Shown here piece after piece: positions 42,583-51,971 of a DNA stretch of 58,286 bases. Source of the DNA: Nitrospira sp. UW-LDO-01. GTDB taxonomy: Bacteria > Nitrospirota > Nitrospiria > Nitrospirales > Nitrospiraceae. The stretch is taken from the NCBI GenBank assembly GCA_002254365.1, contig NIUT01000197.1, forward strand, positions 1 through 58,286, given 5' to 3'. Within the stretch, counting starts at the first letter, position 1, and each line of letters starts with the position of its first letter. The position numbers and the translations under genes were made by a program. The notes beneath the pieces were generated by a model, which was not told the DNA's origin, made no database searches, and saw only the letters and a program-made list of their open reading frames with translations.

Positions 42583-43860
42583 GTGACTCTTCCCTTTGAA
42601 ATCTTCGTCGGGCTCCGCTACCTACGCGCCAAGCGCCGGAACCGGACCATTTCGCTGAACACCTTTGTATCGATCGCCGGCATTACATTGGGCGTCGCAG
42701 CACTTATCGGAACAGTCGGCATCATGACGGGATTCCGGGAGGACATTCAAAGCAAGATTCTCGGCACCACCGCTCATATCATCGTTCAAGAACGCATAAA
42801 AGAGAATATGACCGACTATGATCGCTTGGCCGATAAGGTTCAGACAGTACCCGACGTGGTGGCCGCGACCCCGTTTGTCCTCAGACAGGTGCTCCTCACG
42901 ACACCATCAGGCGTGCAGGGGATCGTCCTTCGCGGGATCGACCCCAAACGGGAAGCAAATGTGACGGAGCTCGCCAAAAACATTACGGCAGGACAGTTGG
43001 TTGATCTCCTCACACCGATCAAGGTGATGCAGGCTCCTGCCGACGACCCCCAAGGGGAACTGCGTCCCGTTGAAAAACCAGGCATTATCCTAGGCAAAGA
43101 GCTGGCTCTCAGGTTGGGGGTGTTTATCGGCGATACCGTGAATGTGGTCTCTCCAGTTGGCCCAATCAGTGCGATGGGCATGGTCCCCAAGATTCGAACC
43201 TTTGCCGTTGTCGCCCTCTTCCATTCCGGCATGTATGAATACGATTCGTCTCTGGCCTACATTGAGCTCGGCGAAGCCCAAAAATTTTTCAATATGGCTG
43301 CCAGCGTGAGCGGCGTAGAAGTCAAAGTCACCGATGTGTTCCGTGCCGCAGATATCGCTCGCACCATTGAACAGGAGTTAGGGTTCAGTCATGGAGCCAG
43401 AGATTGGATGCAGATGAATCGCAACCTTTTTTCGGCGCTCAAGCTTGAGAAGACGATGATGTTTCTCCTCCTCGTCCTGATCACGATTGTGGCCTCATTC
43501 AACATCGTCAGTACATTGACCATGATCGTCACGGAGAAGCAGAAGGAAATTGCGATCCTCAAAGCCATGGGAGCGACCAAGCAGAGCATTCGCCGTATCT
43601 TTATGCTCAACGGATTGATCATCGGATTCACCGGAACCGGCATCGGAATCCCGTTAGGCTATGCGTTTCTCTGGCTGATTCAAACGTTTTGGACCTTCGA
43701 CCCGAGCGTGTATTACATCTCGACCATTCCCGTGCATGTGTTGGCAGAGGACGTGTTGCTCGTGGCGGGGTCGGCCATTTTGATCAGTTTTGTCGCAACG
43801 GTCCACCCGGCCAATCAGGCCGCAAAGCTGGAACCGGTGGCGGCGTTGCGTTATGAATAG
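42583..43860 (+). CDS. lolC: LolC/LolE-type lipoprotein-releasing ABC permease
   Basis: 425 residues from a GTG start directly after lysS. FEIFVGLRYLRAKRRNRTIS ... FVSIAGITLGVAALIG gives the first membrane helix. A large periplasmic domain follows, then three C-terminal helices with the FtsX-like coupling region (MIVTEKQKEIAILKAMGAT). It pulls mature lipoproteins from the inner membrane and hands them to LolA. Only one permease gene is present, so it may act as a homodimer (LolF-like) with LolD. Confidence 0.93.
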   Translation: MTLPFEIFVGLRYLRAKRRNRTISLNTFVSIAGITLGVAALIGTVGIMTGFREDIQSKILGTTAHIIVQERIKENMTDYDRLADKVQTVPDVVAATPFVLRQVLLTTPSGVQGIVLRGIDPKREANVTELAKNITAGQLVDLLTPIKVMQAPADDPQGELRPVEKPGIILGKELALRLGVFIGDTVNVVSPVGPISAMGMVPKIRTFAVVALFHSGMYEYDSSLAYIELGEAQKFFNMAASVSGVEVKVTDVFRAADIARTIEQELGFSHGARDWMQMNRNLFSALKLEKTMMFLLLVLITIVASFNIVSTLTMIVTEKQKEIAILKAMGATKQSIRRIFMLNGLIIGFTGTGIGIPLGYAFLWLIQTFWTFDPSVYYISTIPVHVLAEDVLLVAGSAILISFVATVHPANQAAKLEPVAALRYE

Positions 43861-43944
43861 ACTCACAGGACTCAGAATTGAGGGCCGAGGACTGAATCGT
43901 CATTCCTATCTCAATCCTTCAAGCCTCATCACTCATCACGGAAC

Positions 43945-44607
43945 ATGATTAACGTCACCGATCTGTATAAATCCTTCTCAATGGGATCCTACGAAGTACC
44001 CGTACTCAAGGGAATCAATCTTGAGATTCAGCGCGGTGAGCTGGTGGCCATTGTAGGCGCCTCCGGGGCCGGTAAGAGCACCTTGCTCCACATTATCGGC
44101 ACCCTCGATAAACCGAGCCGTGGAACCGTCACGTTCGATGGGCAAGACCTCTTTCGCATGACCGAGGCGCAGCAAGCGGAGTTTCGTAATCGACGGATCG
44201 GATTTGTCTTCCAATTCCATCACTTACTCGCCGAATTCACGGCGTTGGAAAACGCCTGCATGCCGGCGCTCGTGCAACGTCGCGACCCCACTACTGTTAC
44301 AACAGAGGCCACCACCCTCCTCACGGAGGTTGGATTGGGACATCGGTTGCATCACAAGCCCGGAGAACTATCAGGAGGAGAACAACAACGAGTGGCTATG
44401 GCTCGTGCGCTCATGCAAAAGCCAAATGTTGTCTTGGCTGATGAACCGACCGGCAACCTCGATACCCACAGCGGGGATGGGTTGTTTGGATTGATGCGCA
44501 CGTTGAGCAAGACGCGCGGCACGACCTTCGTGATCGTCACGCATAACGACAAGCTCTCTGCCCAATCCGACCGCATTATCCACATGCAGGACGGACAAAT
44601 CGTCTGA
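43945..44607 (+). CDS. lolD: LolD-type ABC ATPase
   Basis: 220 residues. Walker A GASGAGKST, Q-loop FVFQFHHLLAEFTALEN (with the LolD-type FHHL signature), ABC signature LSGGEQQRVAMARAL, Walker B NVVLADEPTGNLD and the H-loop FVIVTHND. It powers lipoprotein release together with the preceding permease, 84 bases upstream. Ends the lipoprotein-export part of this run. Confidence 0.95.
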   Translation: MINVTDLYKSFSMGSYEVPVLKGINLEIQRGELVAIVGASGAGKSTLLHIIGTLDKPSRGTVTFDGQDLFRMTEAQQAEFRNRRIGFVFQFHHLLAEFTALENACMPALVQRRDPTTVTTEATTLLTEVGLGHRLHHKPGELSGGEQQRVAMARALMQKPNVVLADEPTGNLDTHSGDGLFGLMRTLSKTRGTTFVIVTHNDKLSAQSDRIIHMQDGQIV

Positions 44608-44772
44608 AGACGACTCACTATCCGACGAAAGTCTTTTCTCGCTCGCATTTCTTCTGTATCTTGGGAACCACCTGCTGCCCCTCACACTGGCCGGTGAGCA
44701 ACCTGCGATTCCTTGACGAACATTTGATCCTTCTCTAGACTCGCGTAGATTCGCATTTACCTAGAGAGTGAC

Positions 44773-45927
44773 ATGCACTGTCCATCGCCCATCCGCATAA
44801 GCCTGATAGGCATGTTGTTGGCCCTGTCAGCATGGCCGCCACTCGCATCGGCAGCGGAATTTGTCATCTCAGGCCCTCGTGCCATGGGTATGGGCGGGGC
44901 CGGAGTTGCCGTCACAACCAATGCGCTTGCCACCTATTGGAATCCCGCCGGCCTCGCCATGACTCAAACCGTCGACGTTCGACTTCAAGGCGGTGGACAA
45001 GCAACGGATCGTCTCGGCATCGGGGATGCCTTGCATGACCTGGAGAACTTCGATCGTAACGATATCTCTCCGACGAACCAAGTAAAAGCCCAGTCAATTG
45101 CTGACCATATCAATCGACCAGGTGCCACGGTTTCGGTCAGCGGATCGGCCGGGCTCTATTTCAAAGGGCACCTCGGGGAACATGCCTTCGGATTCAACAT
45201 ATCGGATGTCGCCACGGGGGGCGGATTCGTCTCAACGCCCGTTACGGTCACCCCACCAGCTGGGCCAGGATCACCGGTTACCGTGACTGGTCAGATGGCC
45301 CTTCGCGGCCTGGAAGCCAGACAACTAGCTTTTTCCTATGCCTATGCCTTCGCCGACAAGACGTTTTCAATCGGGATAACGGCAAAGGTCATTCAAGGTG
45401 CGTCGTACAATGGCTCCACTGAACTCCAAGGGGGAAGTGGGGTCAGCACAACCGATCACTTCGGCAAACCGAACATCTCTACAACCTACGGAATTGACAT
45501 GGGGGCAATTTATCGGCCATCCTCCTGGGTTAGAGTCGGGGTTGTCGCGAAAGATCTCAACACACCGACGTTCGATGCCGCCGGTGGGGGCACTTTGAAA
45601 TTGGAGCCCCAAGTCCGAGTCGGTCTCGCGGTGAATCCCTATTCGACTTTAACCTTAACAGCCGATGTGGATGCGACATCGAACAAGACCTTTGTCCCAG
45701 GGGTGAAGAGCCAGCTGTTGAGTTTGGGACTTGAACAGACAATTTTGTCGGAATTTCTTTCGTTTCGGATCGGAACATTCAAAAATATGCAGGATGCATC
45801 AACTCCATTTGTTCCGACAGCGGGCCTGGGGATGCGGTGGTTTAATTTCCGAGCTGATGCCGGTGGGGGGTATGACTTTCGTGAAAAGGGTGCGCTCGTG
45901 TCCGCTTCAATTTCCTTGACGTTCTAA
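44773..45927 (+). CDS. Outer-membrane beta-barrel protein (TraF/FadL-like)
   Basis: 384 residues. Signal peptide ending PPLASA, then the conserved opening FVISGPRAMGMGGAGVAVTT ... ATYWNPAGLAM, as in the TraF_2 (plasmid-transfer TraF-like) and PorV/FadL type barrels. Repeating amphipathic beta-strands follow, ending in a C-terminal aromatic-Phe strand (SASISLTF). It should sit in the outer membrane. Despite the TraF label in databases, no conjugation genes are nearby. It precedes a lipoprotein gene by 15 bases, and the two may be co-transcribed. Confidence 0.72.
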   Translation: MHCPSPIRISLIGMLLALSAWPPLASAAEFVISGPRAMGMGGAGVAVTTNALATYWNPAGLAMTQTVDVRLQGGGQATDRLGIGDALHDLENFDRNDISPTNQVKAQSIADHINRPGATVSVSGSAGLYFKGHLGEHAFGFNISDVATGGGFVSTPVTVTPPAGPGSPVTVTGQMALRGLEARQLAFSYAYAFADKTFSIGITAKVIQGASYNGSTELQGGSGVSTTDHFGKPNISTTYGIDMGAIYRPSSWVRVGVVAKDLNTPTFDAAGGGTLKLEPQVRVGLAVNPYSTLTLTADVDATSNKTFVPGVKSQLLSLGLEQTILSEFLSFRIGTFKNMQDASTPFVPTAGLGMRWFNFRADAGGGYDFREKGALVSASISLTF

Positions 45928-45942
45928 TGGTATACTAAACCT

Positions 45943-46548
45943 ATGCTGTCTCGATCATCTGTGCACATCCTATCGCTCCTATTGTTTGTCACATTACTCA
46001 ACGGTTGCGGGGGATTGCAGGAGGTGTGGGAAGGCCCCGGCGCCAGGGTATTTCGACCTCAGACCATCGCGGTGCTGCCACCGATGGCCAGCCAGTATGA
46101 CAGCGCACGCGAGGATATTCAGGATGTCCTGGTGGGAGCACTGAACCGGCAAGGCAATATTGAGCGGGTTGTCTCGCCTGAAAATGTCACGGATATCTTT
46201 CAGGCCTCCAAAGAAGCGTTTGATTCACTTGTGTTCTACTTTTCTCGTCTAGAGATGACCGGACAATCCGACAAAGATTCGGCCGTCAAGCTTGGGAAAG
46301 CGCTGAACGTCGATGCATTCCTCGTGGTTCGGGTCAATTCTTGGGAATACGTCCGCAAGGAAGGTGATAACGTCGGACGAGTAGGGCTCAGCCTTCGACT
46401 AATCGATGCTGCCACCGGCACAACCGTTTGGAAAGCACGTCACGAACGGTCAGACAGTTATATGTTCATCAAGCCGAGTCTCAAGGACATTGCACGAGAG
46501 CTCGCCAGCGAGATGATCAAATACATGCCCCCGACGGCCAAGAAGTAA
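45943..46548 (+). CDS. GNA1162-like (DUF799) outer-membrane lipoprotein
   Basis: 201 residues. Signal and lipobox LLNGCGG (Cys lipidated). Then the fold IAVLPPMASQYDSAREDIQD ... KLGKALNVDAFLVVRVNSWE, followed by GRVGLSLRLIDAATGTTVWK. This is the DUF799/GNA1162-type alpha/beta lipoprotein related to the TolB N-domain. No catalytic residues are known. Likely periplasm-facing on the outer membrane, and co-transcribed with the preceding barrel gene. Confidence 0.75.
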   Translation: MLSRSSVHILSLLLFVTLLNGCGGLQEVWEGPGARVFRPQTIAVLPPMASQYDSAREDIQDVLVGALNRQGNIERVVSPENVTDIFQASKEAFDSLVFYFSRLEMTGQSDKDSAVKLGKALNVDAFLVVRVNSWEYVRKEGDNVGRVGLSLRLIDAATGTTVWKARHERSDSYMFIKPSLKDIARELASEMIKYMPPTAKK

Positions 46549-47017
46549 GACTCTCGCGTCGTCGCCTCAATCCGCATTACACACGTACCCCATATCAAGA
46601 GCCTGATTCTTGCGAACTGGATCCGGTATTTCCCTTTCTGTGCTGAGCCCTGTCAAAGTACCTGAGCTGAACCAGATCGAACCATTGCTGATTTTACCAA
46701 TGCAATGTGAGCGGTCACTGGCTGGTCTTGTGCAAAACCAGACCCAAGACCATCGCTCGCGATAGGACGTGAAAAACAACAAGCTGTGACGTGAGCGGAC
46801 AAATGATGGGGCACCCCGCTTCAGAGAGAGTCAGCCCTTATTCCGTTCCAGTAATTACCTGGTATCGACCAGGAAATCTCTGGTCATGTTGGGCAGGAAA
46901 CGAGAACGGCCGGCCTCTTGCGAGGCCGGCCGTTACACGACTCATCAAATTTGCTTTCTGCGCAGCTCTACCAGAGCCACTCAGAGAGCACTATCTGTTC
47001 CCTCTCAAAGAAGGAAC
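46549..47017. other. Convergent intergenic region
   Basis: Between the plus-strand GNA1162-like gene and the minus-strand beta-propeller gene. It holds a strong hairpin at 46905-46934 (separate entry) and otherwise only short unsupported open frames. Confidence 0.5.
46905..46934 (-). terminator. 13-bp perfect hairpin between convergent genes
   Basis: AACGGCCGGCCTC (46905-46917), loop TTGC, GAGGCCGGCCGTT (46922-46934). On the minus strand it is followed by ctcgtttcc, a modest U-containing tail, and it lies 84 bases past the beta-propeller stop. A terminator for that gene, perhaps usable from both sides. Confidence 0.6.
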
Positions 47018-48145
47018 TCAGAGTGGAACGCTTGACTGAAACGTTAGCTCCCCAGTTGCCGGATTGATTGTATAGACAAAGATATCCCTCGTATCACGAT
47101 GAACCACATAGACAAACTTTCCCGTCGGATCTACCGTAATACCTTCCGGGTCGCCGCTTGCGGCAACCTTTGGTCCCACTGTCAGCACGCCTCCCGCATC
47201 AATTGTATAGGTCGAGATAGTATCTGCCTGGCCATCTGTCACATAGGCAAACTTCCCAGACAGATCGAGTGTCACACCCTCCGGGCCACTCCCTGTGGAG
47301 ACGGGCAGACCCGGCACCGGTGCTAGTTCCCCTGTTGGATTAATGCTATACGTCGAGACAGTATTCGATTCCTCATTTGTGACATAGAGAAATGATCCGG
47401 TTGGGTCTATCGCGATCGCATTTGGGCCTAAACCAGTTGCTAAAGGCACGTTGGGCACCGTCACATCCTCCAATTTTCCCGTTGTCGCATTAATCTTATA
47501 GGTTGAGATAGTGTCTGCTCTAAAATTCGCGACATAGGCCCGTGTTCCCGTGCTATTGATGGCGACGGCATCAGGACCTCCACCCGTAGGCTTATGCTCT
47601 ACCAGTTCCAGCAACCCGTTCGCGACAATCCTATAGACCGAGACGGTATCCGAGTCAAAATTTGTGACATACACGAAGTTGTGCGCCCAATCCACGGTGA
47701 TAGAAGCAGGCCCATTTCCTGCTGGAACCGGCGAACCCAGCGATGCCAGCGCTCCGTCCGTTCCAATCGCATAGGCCGACACTGTGTCCGAACTAAAATT
47801 CGTCACATACGCCAGCTTCCTGGTGCTGTTCGCTGCAATGAACGTCGGTTGAAATCCCGCACAGATTTCCCCACTCGATGTCAAAACTCCCGAGCTCTCG
47901 ACCTTATACCACACGACCTTATGCGAAGAAGTCTTCACCGCATAGGCGAAGCCCCCAGTGATGGCAGGAGGTCCCTGGGGAACAGGAAAGCTTGGAAGCG
48001 CGGAAGGCGGGGCGCAAGAAATTGCAGAAGAAACATTGTTATTGCTAGTGCTAGTGGAACATCCAGCTCCGATTGCCGCCAAAAGACAAACAGACAGTCC
48101 AGACACCAGCAAACGAGAGCGCTGCTGAAACATAGATTGATACAT
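47018..48145 (-). CDS. YVTN/lactonase-like beta-propeller lipoprotein
   Basis: 375 residues from ATG 48145, with aggagagg upstream. An earlier in-frame start eight codons up lacks one. Lipobox LAAIGAGC. The mature part is a run of repeats of the type YVTNFSSDTVSAYAI, YVTNFDSDTVSVYRI, YVANFRADTISTYKI, YVTNEESNTVSTYSI and YVTDGQADTISTYTI, the YVTN beta-propeller, with GLGPNAIAIDPTGSF-like connecting segments. The fold is like 6-phosphogluconolactonase, but repeats of this type occur also in surface proteins. Lipid anchored, function uncertain. Confidence 0.82.
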   Translation of the reverse strand: MYQSMFQQRSRLLVSGLSVCLLAAIGAGCSTSTSNNNVSSAISCAPPSALPSFPVPQGPPAITGGFAYAVKTSSHKVVWYKVESSGVLTSSGEICAGFQPTFIAANSTRKLAYVTNFSSDTVSAYAIGTDGALASLGSPVPAGNGPASITVDWAHNFVYVTNFDSDTVSVYRIVANGLLELVEHKPTGGGPDAVAINSTGTRAYVANFRADTISTYKINATTGKLEDVTVPNVPLATGLGPNAIAIDPTGSFLYVTNEESNTVSTYSINPTGELAPVPGLPVSTGSGPEGVTLDLSGKFAYVTDGQADTISTYTIDAGGVLTVGPKVAASGDPEGITVDPTGKFVYVVHRDTRDIFVYTINPATGELTFQSSVPL

Positions 48146-48711
48146 AATGCCTCTCCTCCCCCTCTCCAATACTCCGATTGGGCGTTTTGTACGCTAACCG
48201 AACTATCGCTGCAGGCTCAAGACACTCGAGCGTATCAATGCCCCTACAGAAGATGGGGAAAGGAAACTGATGTGGCTGCCGATCGTCAATACAGTCGGCA
48301 GCCCGACTCATGCCTGTCTGAATAGCCAGGTCACACACCTCAAACCGTCTCTTGATCAGCTCCTCCACCCCGTCTATCTCCAAGACATTTACAGACCATT
48401 GACACAAATCACGAGCCGACGTACATGATCACTGAGTCCAGAACCGCTACGAAAGTTCAGTCTACGTAACGATCTATGCCGTGATGACCACATTCATAGC
48501 CTCCTACAAACGTCTCGTCCTGCGTGTCAGTCCACTGTGGTATTCTGCATGGGGGAGCTAAGGCGCGAGGATGATCGGTGATATACCTGTCACGGGTGCA
48601 ACCACAGAGGCACCGACCAAAGGGACCTCGCGCCAGAAAAGAACCCTCACTCAGCACGCGCATCGATTGTCTGTTCTGCAATAGGCTCAGGCTCAGAAAG
48701 GTACTACACGT
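48146..48711. other. Divergent intergenic region, nothing recognised
   Basis: 566 bases between the beta-propeller gene (minus) and the glycosyltransferase (plus). Open frames on both strands here lack ribosome sites and domains. I found no tRNA, hairpin with U tract or repeat I can defend. Confidence 0.45.
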
Positions 48712-49803
48712 ATGCGTGCGTTGAGGCTTCAGCTGTCAATCGTCGTGCCTACATTCAACGAGTCGCAGAATATCCCAGAGTTGCTGCGGCGCCTCGAAGT
48801 GACACTTAGCCTGACAGACTGGGAAATCATCTTCGTCGATGATGACTCGCCCGATGGGACGGCAGCCCTAGTGCGTGATATTGCACGGACCGATCCTCGG
48901 ATTCGTTGTCTGCAACGGATTGGTAGGCGCGGATTATCGTCGGCATGTATTGAAGGGATGATGGCGGCATCGGCGCCCACTATTGCGGTGATGGATGCCG
49001 ATTTGCAACATGATGAAACGATTCTGCCCACAATGCTCACCGAGATCGAGGGGGGTGCTGATGTGGTGGTAGGAACCCGTTATTCTGCCGGCGGCAGCAC
49101 GGATGACTGGAACGAATCCCGCAAGACAATGAGTCGACTCGCAACGACAACGAGCCAGCTGATACTTAAACAGCCTGTCTCCGATCCAATGAGTAGATTT
49201 TTTGTGTTGCAACGGAAGGTGCTGGAGTCGACCGTCCACCATCTCTCAGGTCTAGGCTTTAAAATCCTACTCGATATTCTCGCCACCGCCAAGCAGCCAC
49301 TGCGCATCACAGAAGTGCCCTACCGCTTCCGAGATCGTTTCGCCGGGGAAAGCAAGTTGGATGAGATGGTCGTCTGGGAATATGCCATGTTGCTGGCGGA
49401 CAAGACGATCGGTCGCTACGTCCCCGTGCGCTTTCTCGCCTTTTCAGTCATCGGCGGTATCGGTCTCTTCGTCCATATGGCGGTACTGAGCGTTGTATTC
49501 CATGGAATGGACTGGGCCTTTACCACTGCTCAATCTGTGGCGACAGGCACGGCGATGACATTTAATTTTACCCTCAATAACGTCTTAACTTACCGGGACG
49601 CTCGGTTACGAGGAGTAGCCTGGTTCAAAGGGCTCGTGAGCTTCATGCTCGCCTGTAGTCTCGGCGCTTTTGCCAACGTCGGCATCGCCTCCTATTTGTT
49701 TGAAAACCGAACACAGTGGATCGTCGCGGCGCTTGCTGGAGTCTTGATCGGCGCTGTGTGGAACTACGCGGTATCTCAAATTTATACCTGGGGGAAAAAG
49801 TAG
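48712..49803 (+). CDS. GT2 glycosyltransferase fused to GtrA-like membrane domain
   Basis: 363 residues. Residues 8-225 are a family 2 glycosyltransferase (DPM1-like): SIVVPTFNESQNIPELL, EIIFVDDDSPDGT, the nucleotide/metal-binding MDADLQHDE and SRFFVLQRKV. Residues about 235-360 contain four membrane helices of the GtrA type (FLAFSVIGGIGLFVHMAVL; TFNFTLNNVLTYRD). Such fusions move a sugar from a nucleotide donor to a lipid carrier and help flip it. The acceptor is not known. It precedes the mini-CTERM protein by 112 bases. Confidence 0.9.
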   Translation: MRALRLQLSIVVPTFNESQNIPELLRRLEVTLSLTDWEIIFVDDDSPDGTAALVRDIARTDPRIRCLQRIGRRGLSSACIEGMMAASAPTIAVMDADLQHDETILPTMLTEIEGGADVVVGTRYSAGGSTDDWNESRKTMSRLATTTSQLILKQPVSDPMSRFFVLQRKVLESTVHHLSGLGFKILLDILATAKQPLRITEVPYRFRDRFAGESKLDEMVVWEYAMLLADKTIGRYVPVRFLAFSVIGGIGLFVHMAVLSVVFHGMDWAFTTAQSVATGTAMTFNFTLNNVLTYRDARLRGVAWFKGLVSFMLACSLGAFANVGIASYLFENRTQWIVAALAGVLIGAVWNYAVSQIYTWGKK

Positions 49804-49915
49804 GTGGCGCTGTATGCGCATCCACGTTTGAGATTAAGATACTAGGCTCATGAATCATTAAGTTTGCAGGTTCCCTGCGTAAGTGATCTGTGTTTCGCTA
49901 TGGCTGGAGGTGGCC

Positions 49916-50086
49916 ATGAGTGAGAAGTTTCTATTGACCAAGCAGCAGTTGAACCGGATCAATAGCCGTGGCGGCGGTTGTACGCTGAGTAGATCAGGAA
50001 CAGTTGATGCCTTACTACCATTACTGTTCTTTACTGTCGTTGGCCTGTTGCTCGTGAGAGACAAGCGGTGTGTGAATAAACGCTGA
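49916..50086 (+). CDS. 56-residue protein consisting of a GGGC CTERM-type sorting tail
   Basis: Start ATG 49916 with ggaggtg upstream. The peptide has about 17 polar residues, then RGGGCTLSRSGTVDALLP, then a hydrophobic segment (LLFFTVVGLLLV) and a basic end (RDKRCVNKR). The same tail plan ends the S8 protease (GGGGCTL ... DILLP ... RTSRR). No signal peptide precedes it, which is odd for a sorting substrate, so this may be the stub of a larger lost protein or a small membrane peptide. It lies directly before a CPBP protease homologue. Confidence 0.6.
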   Translation: MSEKFLLTKQQLNRINSRGGGCTLSRSGTVDALLPLLFFTVVGLLLVRDKRCVNKR

Positions 50087-50124
50087 TTGCACCTGAACCT
50101 GAACATATTGCTCATGTGAGGGTT

Positions 50125-50667
50125 ATGGATCGTCCTGTTGCGCTGGAGACAACTGCGACGAAAGTCGATTAGTATCACATACTTGGTCGATTAGGGCTTT
50201 GCTGGCCGCGCGCATTCTATGCCAGCAAAGCCTTTCTTCTTTGTGTAGGGGCTGCTCCGTTGGTCTGGGCCGTCATGGCATGGGTCGTTCCCGTTCGTTC
50301 AATCTCCCTGGCCTAAGTATGGTCGTTGGGCTTTGCCTCGGTGGTCCTATGGTATCCGCTATGGGAAGAGCTGCTGTTTCGAGGATTGTTGCAAGGCGAA
50401 CTCATGGAGCGTGGTTGGACACGATGCTGGGTCTATGGTTCGAGCAGCGAGAATATTACGGTTTCCCTCTTGTTTACAGTCTTTCACCTCTGGAGCCATA
50501 GCCCAATCTGGGCTGCCCTGGTATTCTTCCCCTCGCTGGTCTTTGGCTATCTTCGTGATCAGTTCAATTCCACGGGACCATCAATTTTGATGCACATGTG
50601 GTACAACGGTGGGTATTTTTTCTTCATCGACTCCTCGCAGCCTCCCACACAGTCCGACCTCCAGTAA
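50125..50667 (+). pseudogene. CPBP glutamic intramembrane protease with two in-frame stops
   Basis: From ATG 50125 a single frame runs to TAA 50665-50667 but is broken by TAG at 50170-50172 and TAA at 50314-50316. Joined, it reads LGRLGLCWPRAFYASKAFLL ... GAAPLVWAVMAW ... LWYPLWEELLFRGLLQG ... FTVFHLWSHSPIWAALVFF ... HMWYNGGYFFF, co-linear with the CPBP protease at 36718-37317. The catalytic EExxxR, FHLWSH and HxxxN all lie after the second stop, so a 113-residue part from TTG 50326 could still be made. Likely inactivated recently. Confidence 0.7.
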
Positions 50668-51167
50668 AAATTCCCCGCCGCAACATTCAGGAAATAGACA
50701 GACCGAAACCAGCCCGGTGCGGACCTTAACTGAGCCCTTATTCTCATGAGCCAAAAGCTCTATGACAAAATTGCACGGCGCTGGCGAGAATCCCCTCAGC
50801 GGTTTCCCCACCGAGAGGTGCAGACCCGAGCAACCCCGAGGAACATGACGATGCCGATCAATGAGGCAAGTTGCCGGCTTCGGTTACAAGTGATGTGGTC
50901 CAGTAATCTCTGAATCAGATACCGCGTGGCTCCATACGTACGAAAGACTTCTGTTATTCGTTGGCATGAACAATCTAAGACTGGATACGCCTCTCAAGAC
51001 GGATTTGGAGCCCGCAACAGTCTTCAAAATCAAGCGGACTAAAAGGCAATCCCGACCACAGGGTTCCACTTTTCATCATCGCGTTGAGGGTGATGAGCAG
51101 TACCTGCTTGGACTGACGGGGTCACTTCACAGCAGAGCAGAAGGGAGAGATCTCTGGAATTGGATGG
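50668..51167. other. Intergenic stretch downstream of the trp operon, no clear gene
   Basis: 500 bases between the CPBP pseudogene and the trpA 3' end. A short plus-strand frame at 50746 (SQKLYDKIARRWRESPQRFP...) and another beginning at 50966 that runs into trpA have no support beyond being open. No hairpin with U tract was found for the trpA end. Confidence 0.4.
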
Positions 51168-51971
51168 TTAGCCGACGGCCATCGCTGCTTTCAACGATTG
51201 CACGAACTCGGCAACATGCTTGACCATACCAGGATCTTGTTGATGCGCAGCAATCTGTTTCACGATTGCACTGCCGACGATCACCCCATCAGCCATTTTC
51301 GATACGCGCGCGGCATCCTCCGGTGTCGCCACACCAAACCCCACGGCAACGGGAGAAGCGGAAACCTTTCGGAGTTTCTCGATATTCTGCTGGATGTCTG
51401 TCGCATTGCTCAGTTTTGCCCCAGTGATGCCTGTCAGTGAAACATAGTAGACAAACCCGTGCGACTCCTTGGCCACCAGTTTCCTTCGATCGGTCGTGCT
51501 GGTCGGAGCAAGCAAGAAGATCAGCGGCAGCCCCACCGCATCTGCCGGACCCTTGAGCGGCCCCGCTTCGTCCGGCGGCATATCGGGGACGATCAATCCA
51601 TCCACCCCAGCGGCATTTGCCGCTTTGCAAAATTCTCCACAGCCCATGGCATGGATGGAGTTGTAATACAGCATGAGGATAATCGGAATCTCTGTGCGCT
51701 GCCTGAGCGAGGTGACTGACGCAAGGATACGGCGAAGCGATGTGCCGTTTTTCAAGGCCCGTTCCGCCGCTTGCTGAATCACTGGCCCATCGGCAATGGG
51801 ATCTGAAAACGGCACACCCAGCTCGATGATATCGGCGCCGGCCTGCTCCAACGCCACAACCAGCTGCTCAGTTTCAGGGAGTCCTGGATCTCCAGCCATG
51901 AGATAGGCGATGAGGGCTTTCTCTTTGCTCTGACGGAGACGTGAAAACGTGCTGTCCAATCGCCCGCTCAT
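51168..51971 (-). CDS. trpA: Tryptophan synthase alpha chain
   Basis: 267 residues. TIM-barrel with catalytic Glu in [17 protein letters not shown] (the Asp of FSDP also acts), [15 protein letters not shown], the loop [14 protein letters not shown] and the phosphate site [13 protein letters not shown] ... [11 protein letters not shown]. It splits indole-glycerol phosphate to indole and glyceraldehyde-3-phosphate and passes indole to TrpB. Its start overlaps the trpB stop by four bases. Last gene of the operon. Confidence 0.97.
   Translation of the reverse strand: MSGRLDSTFSRLRQSKEKALIAYLMAGDPGLPETEQLVVALEQAGADIIELGVPFSDPIADGPVIQQAAERALKNGTSLRRILASVTSLRQRTEIPIILMLYYNSIHAMGCGEFCKAANAAGVDGLIVPDMPPDEAGPLKGPADAVGLPLIFLLAPTSTTDRRKLVAKESHGFVYYVSLTGITGAKLSNATDIQQNIEKLRKVSASPVAVGFGVATPEDAARVSKMADGVIVGSAIVKQIAAHQQDPGMVKHVAEFVQSLKAAMAVG

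Noticed and set aside
47594-48325. Long plus-strand frame opposite the beta-propeller gene
   Set aside because: It is the shadow of the repetitive YVTN gene; its composition is rich in Arg and Cys and it has no homology signal.
50966-51223. 85-codon frame running into the trpA 3' end
   Set aside because: Overlaps trpA antisense and has no ribosome site or motif.
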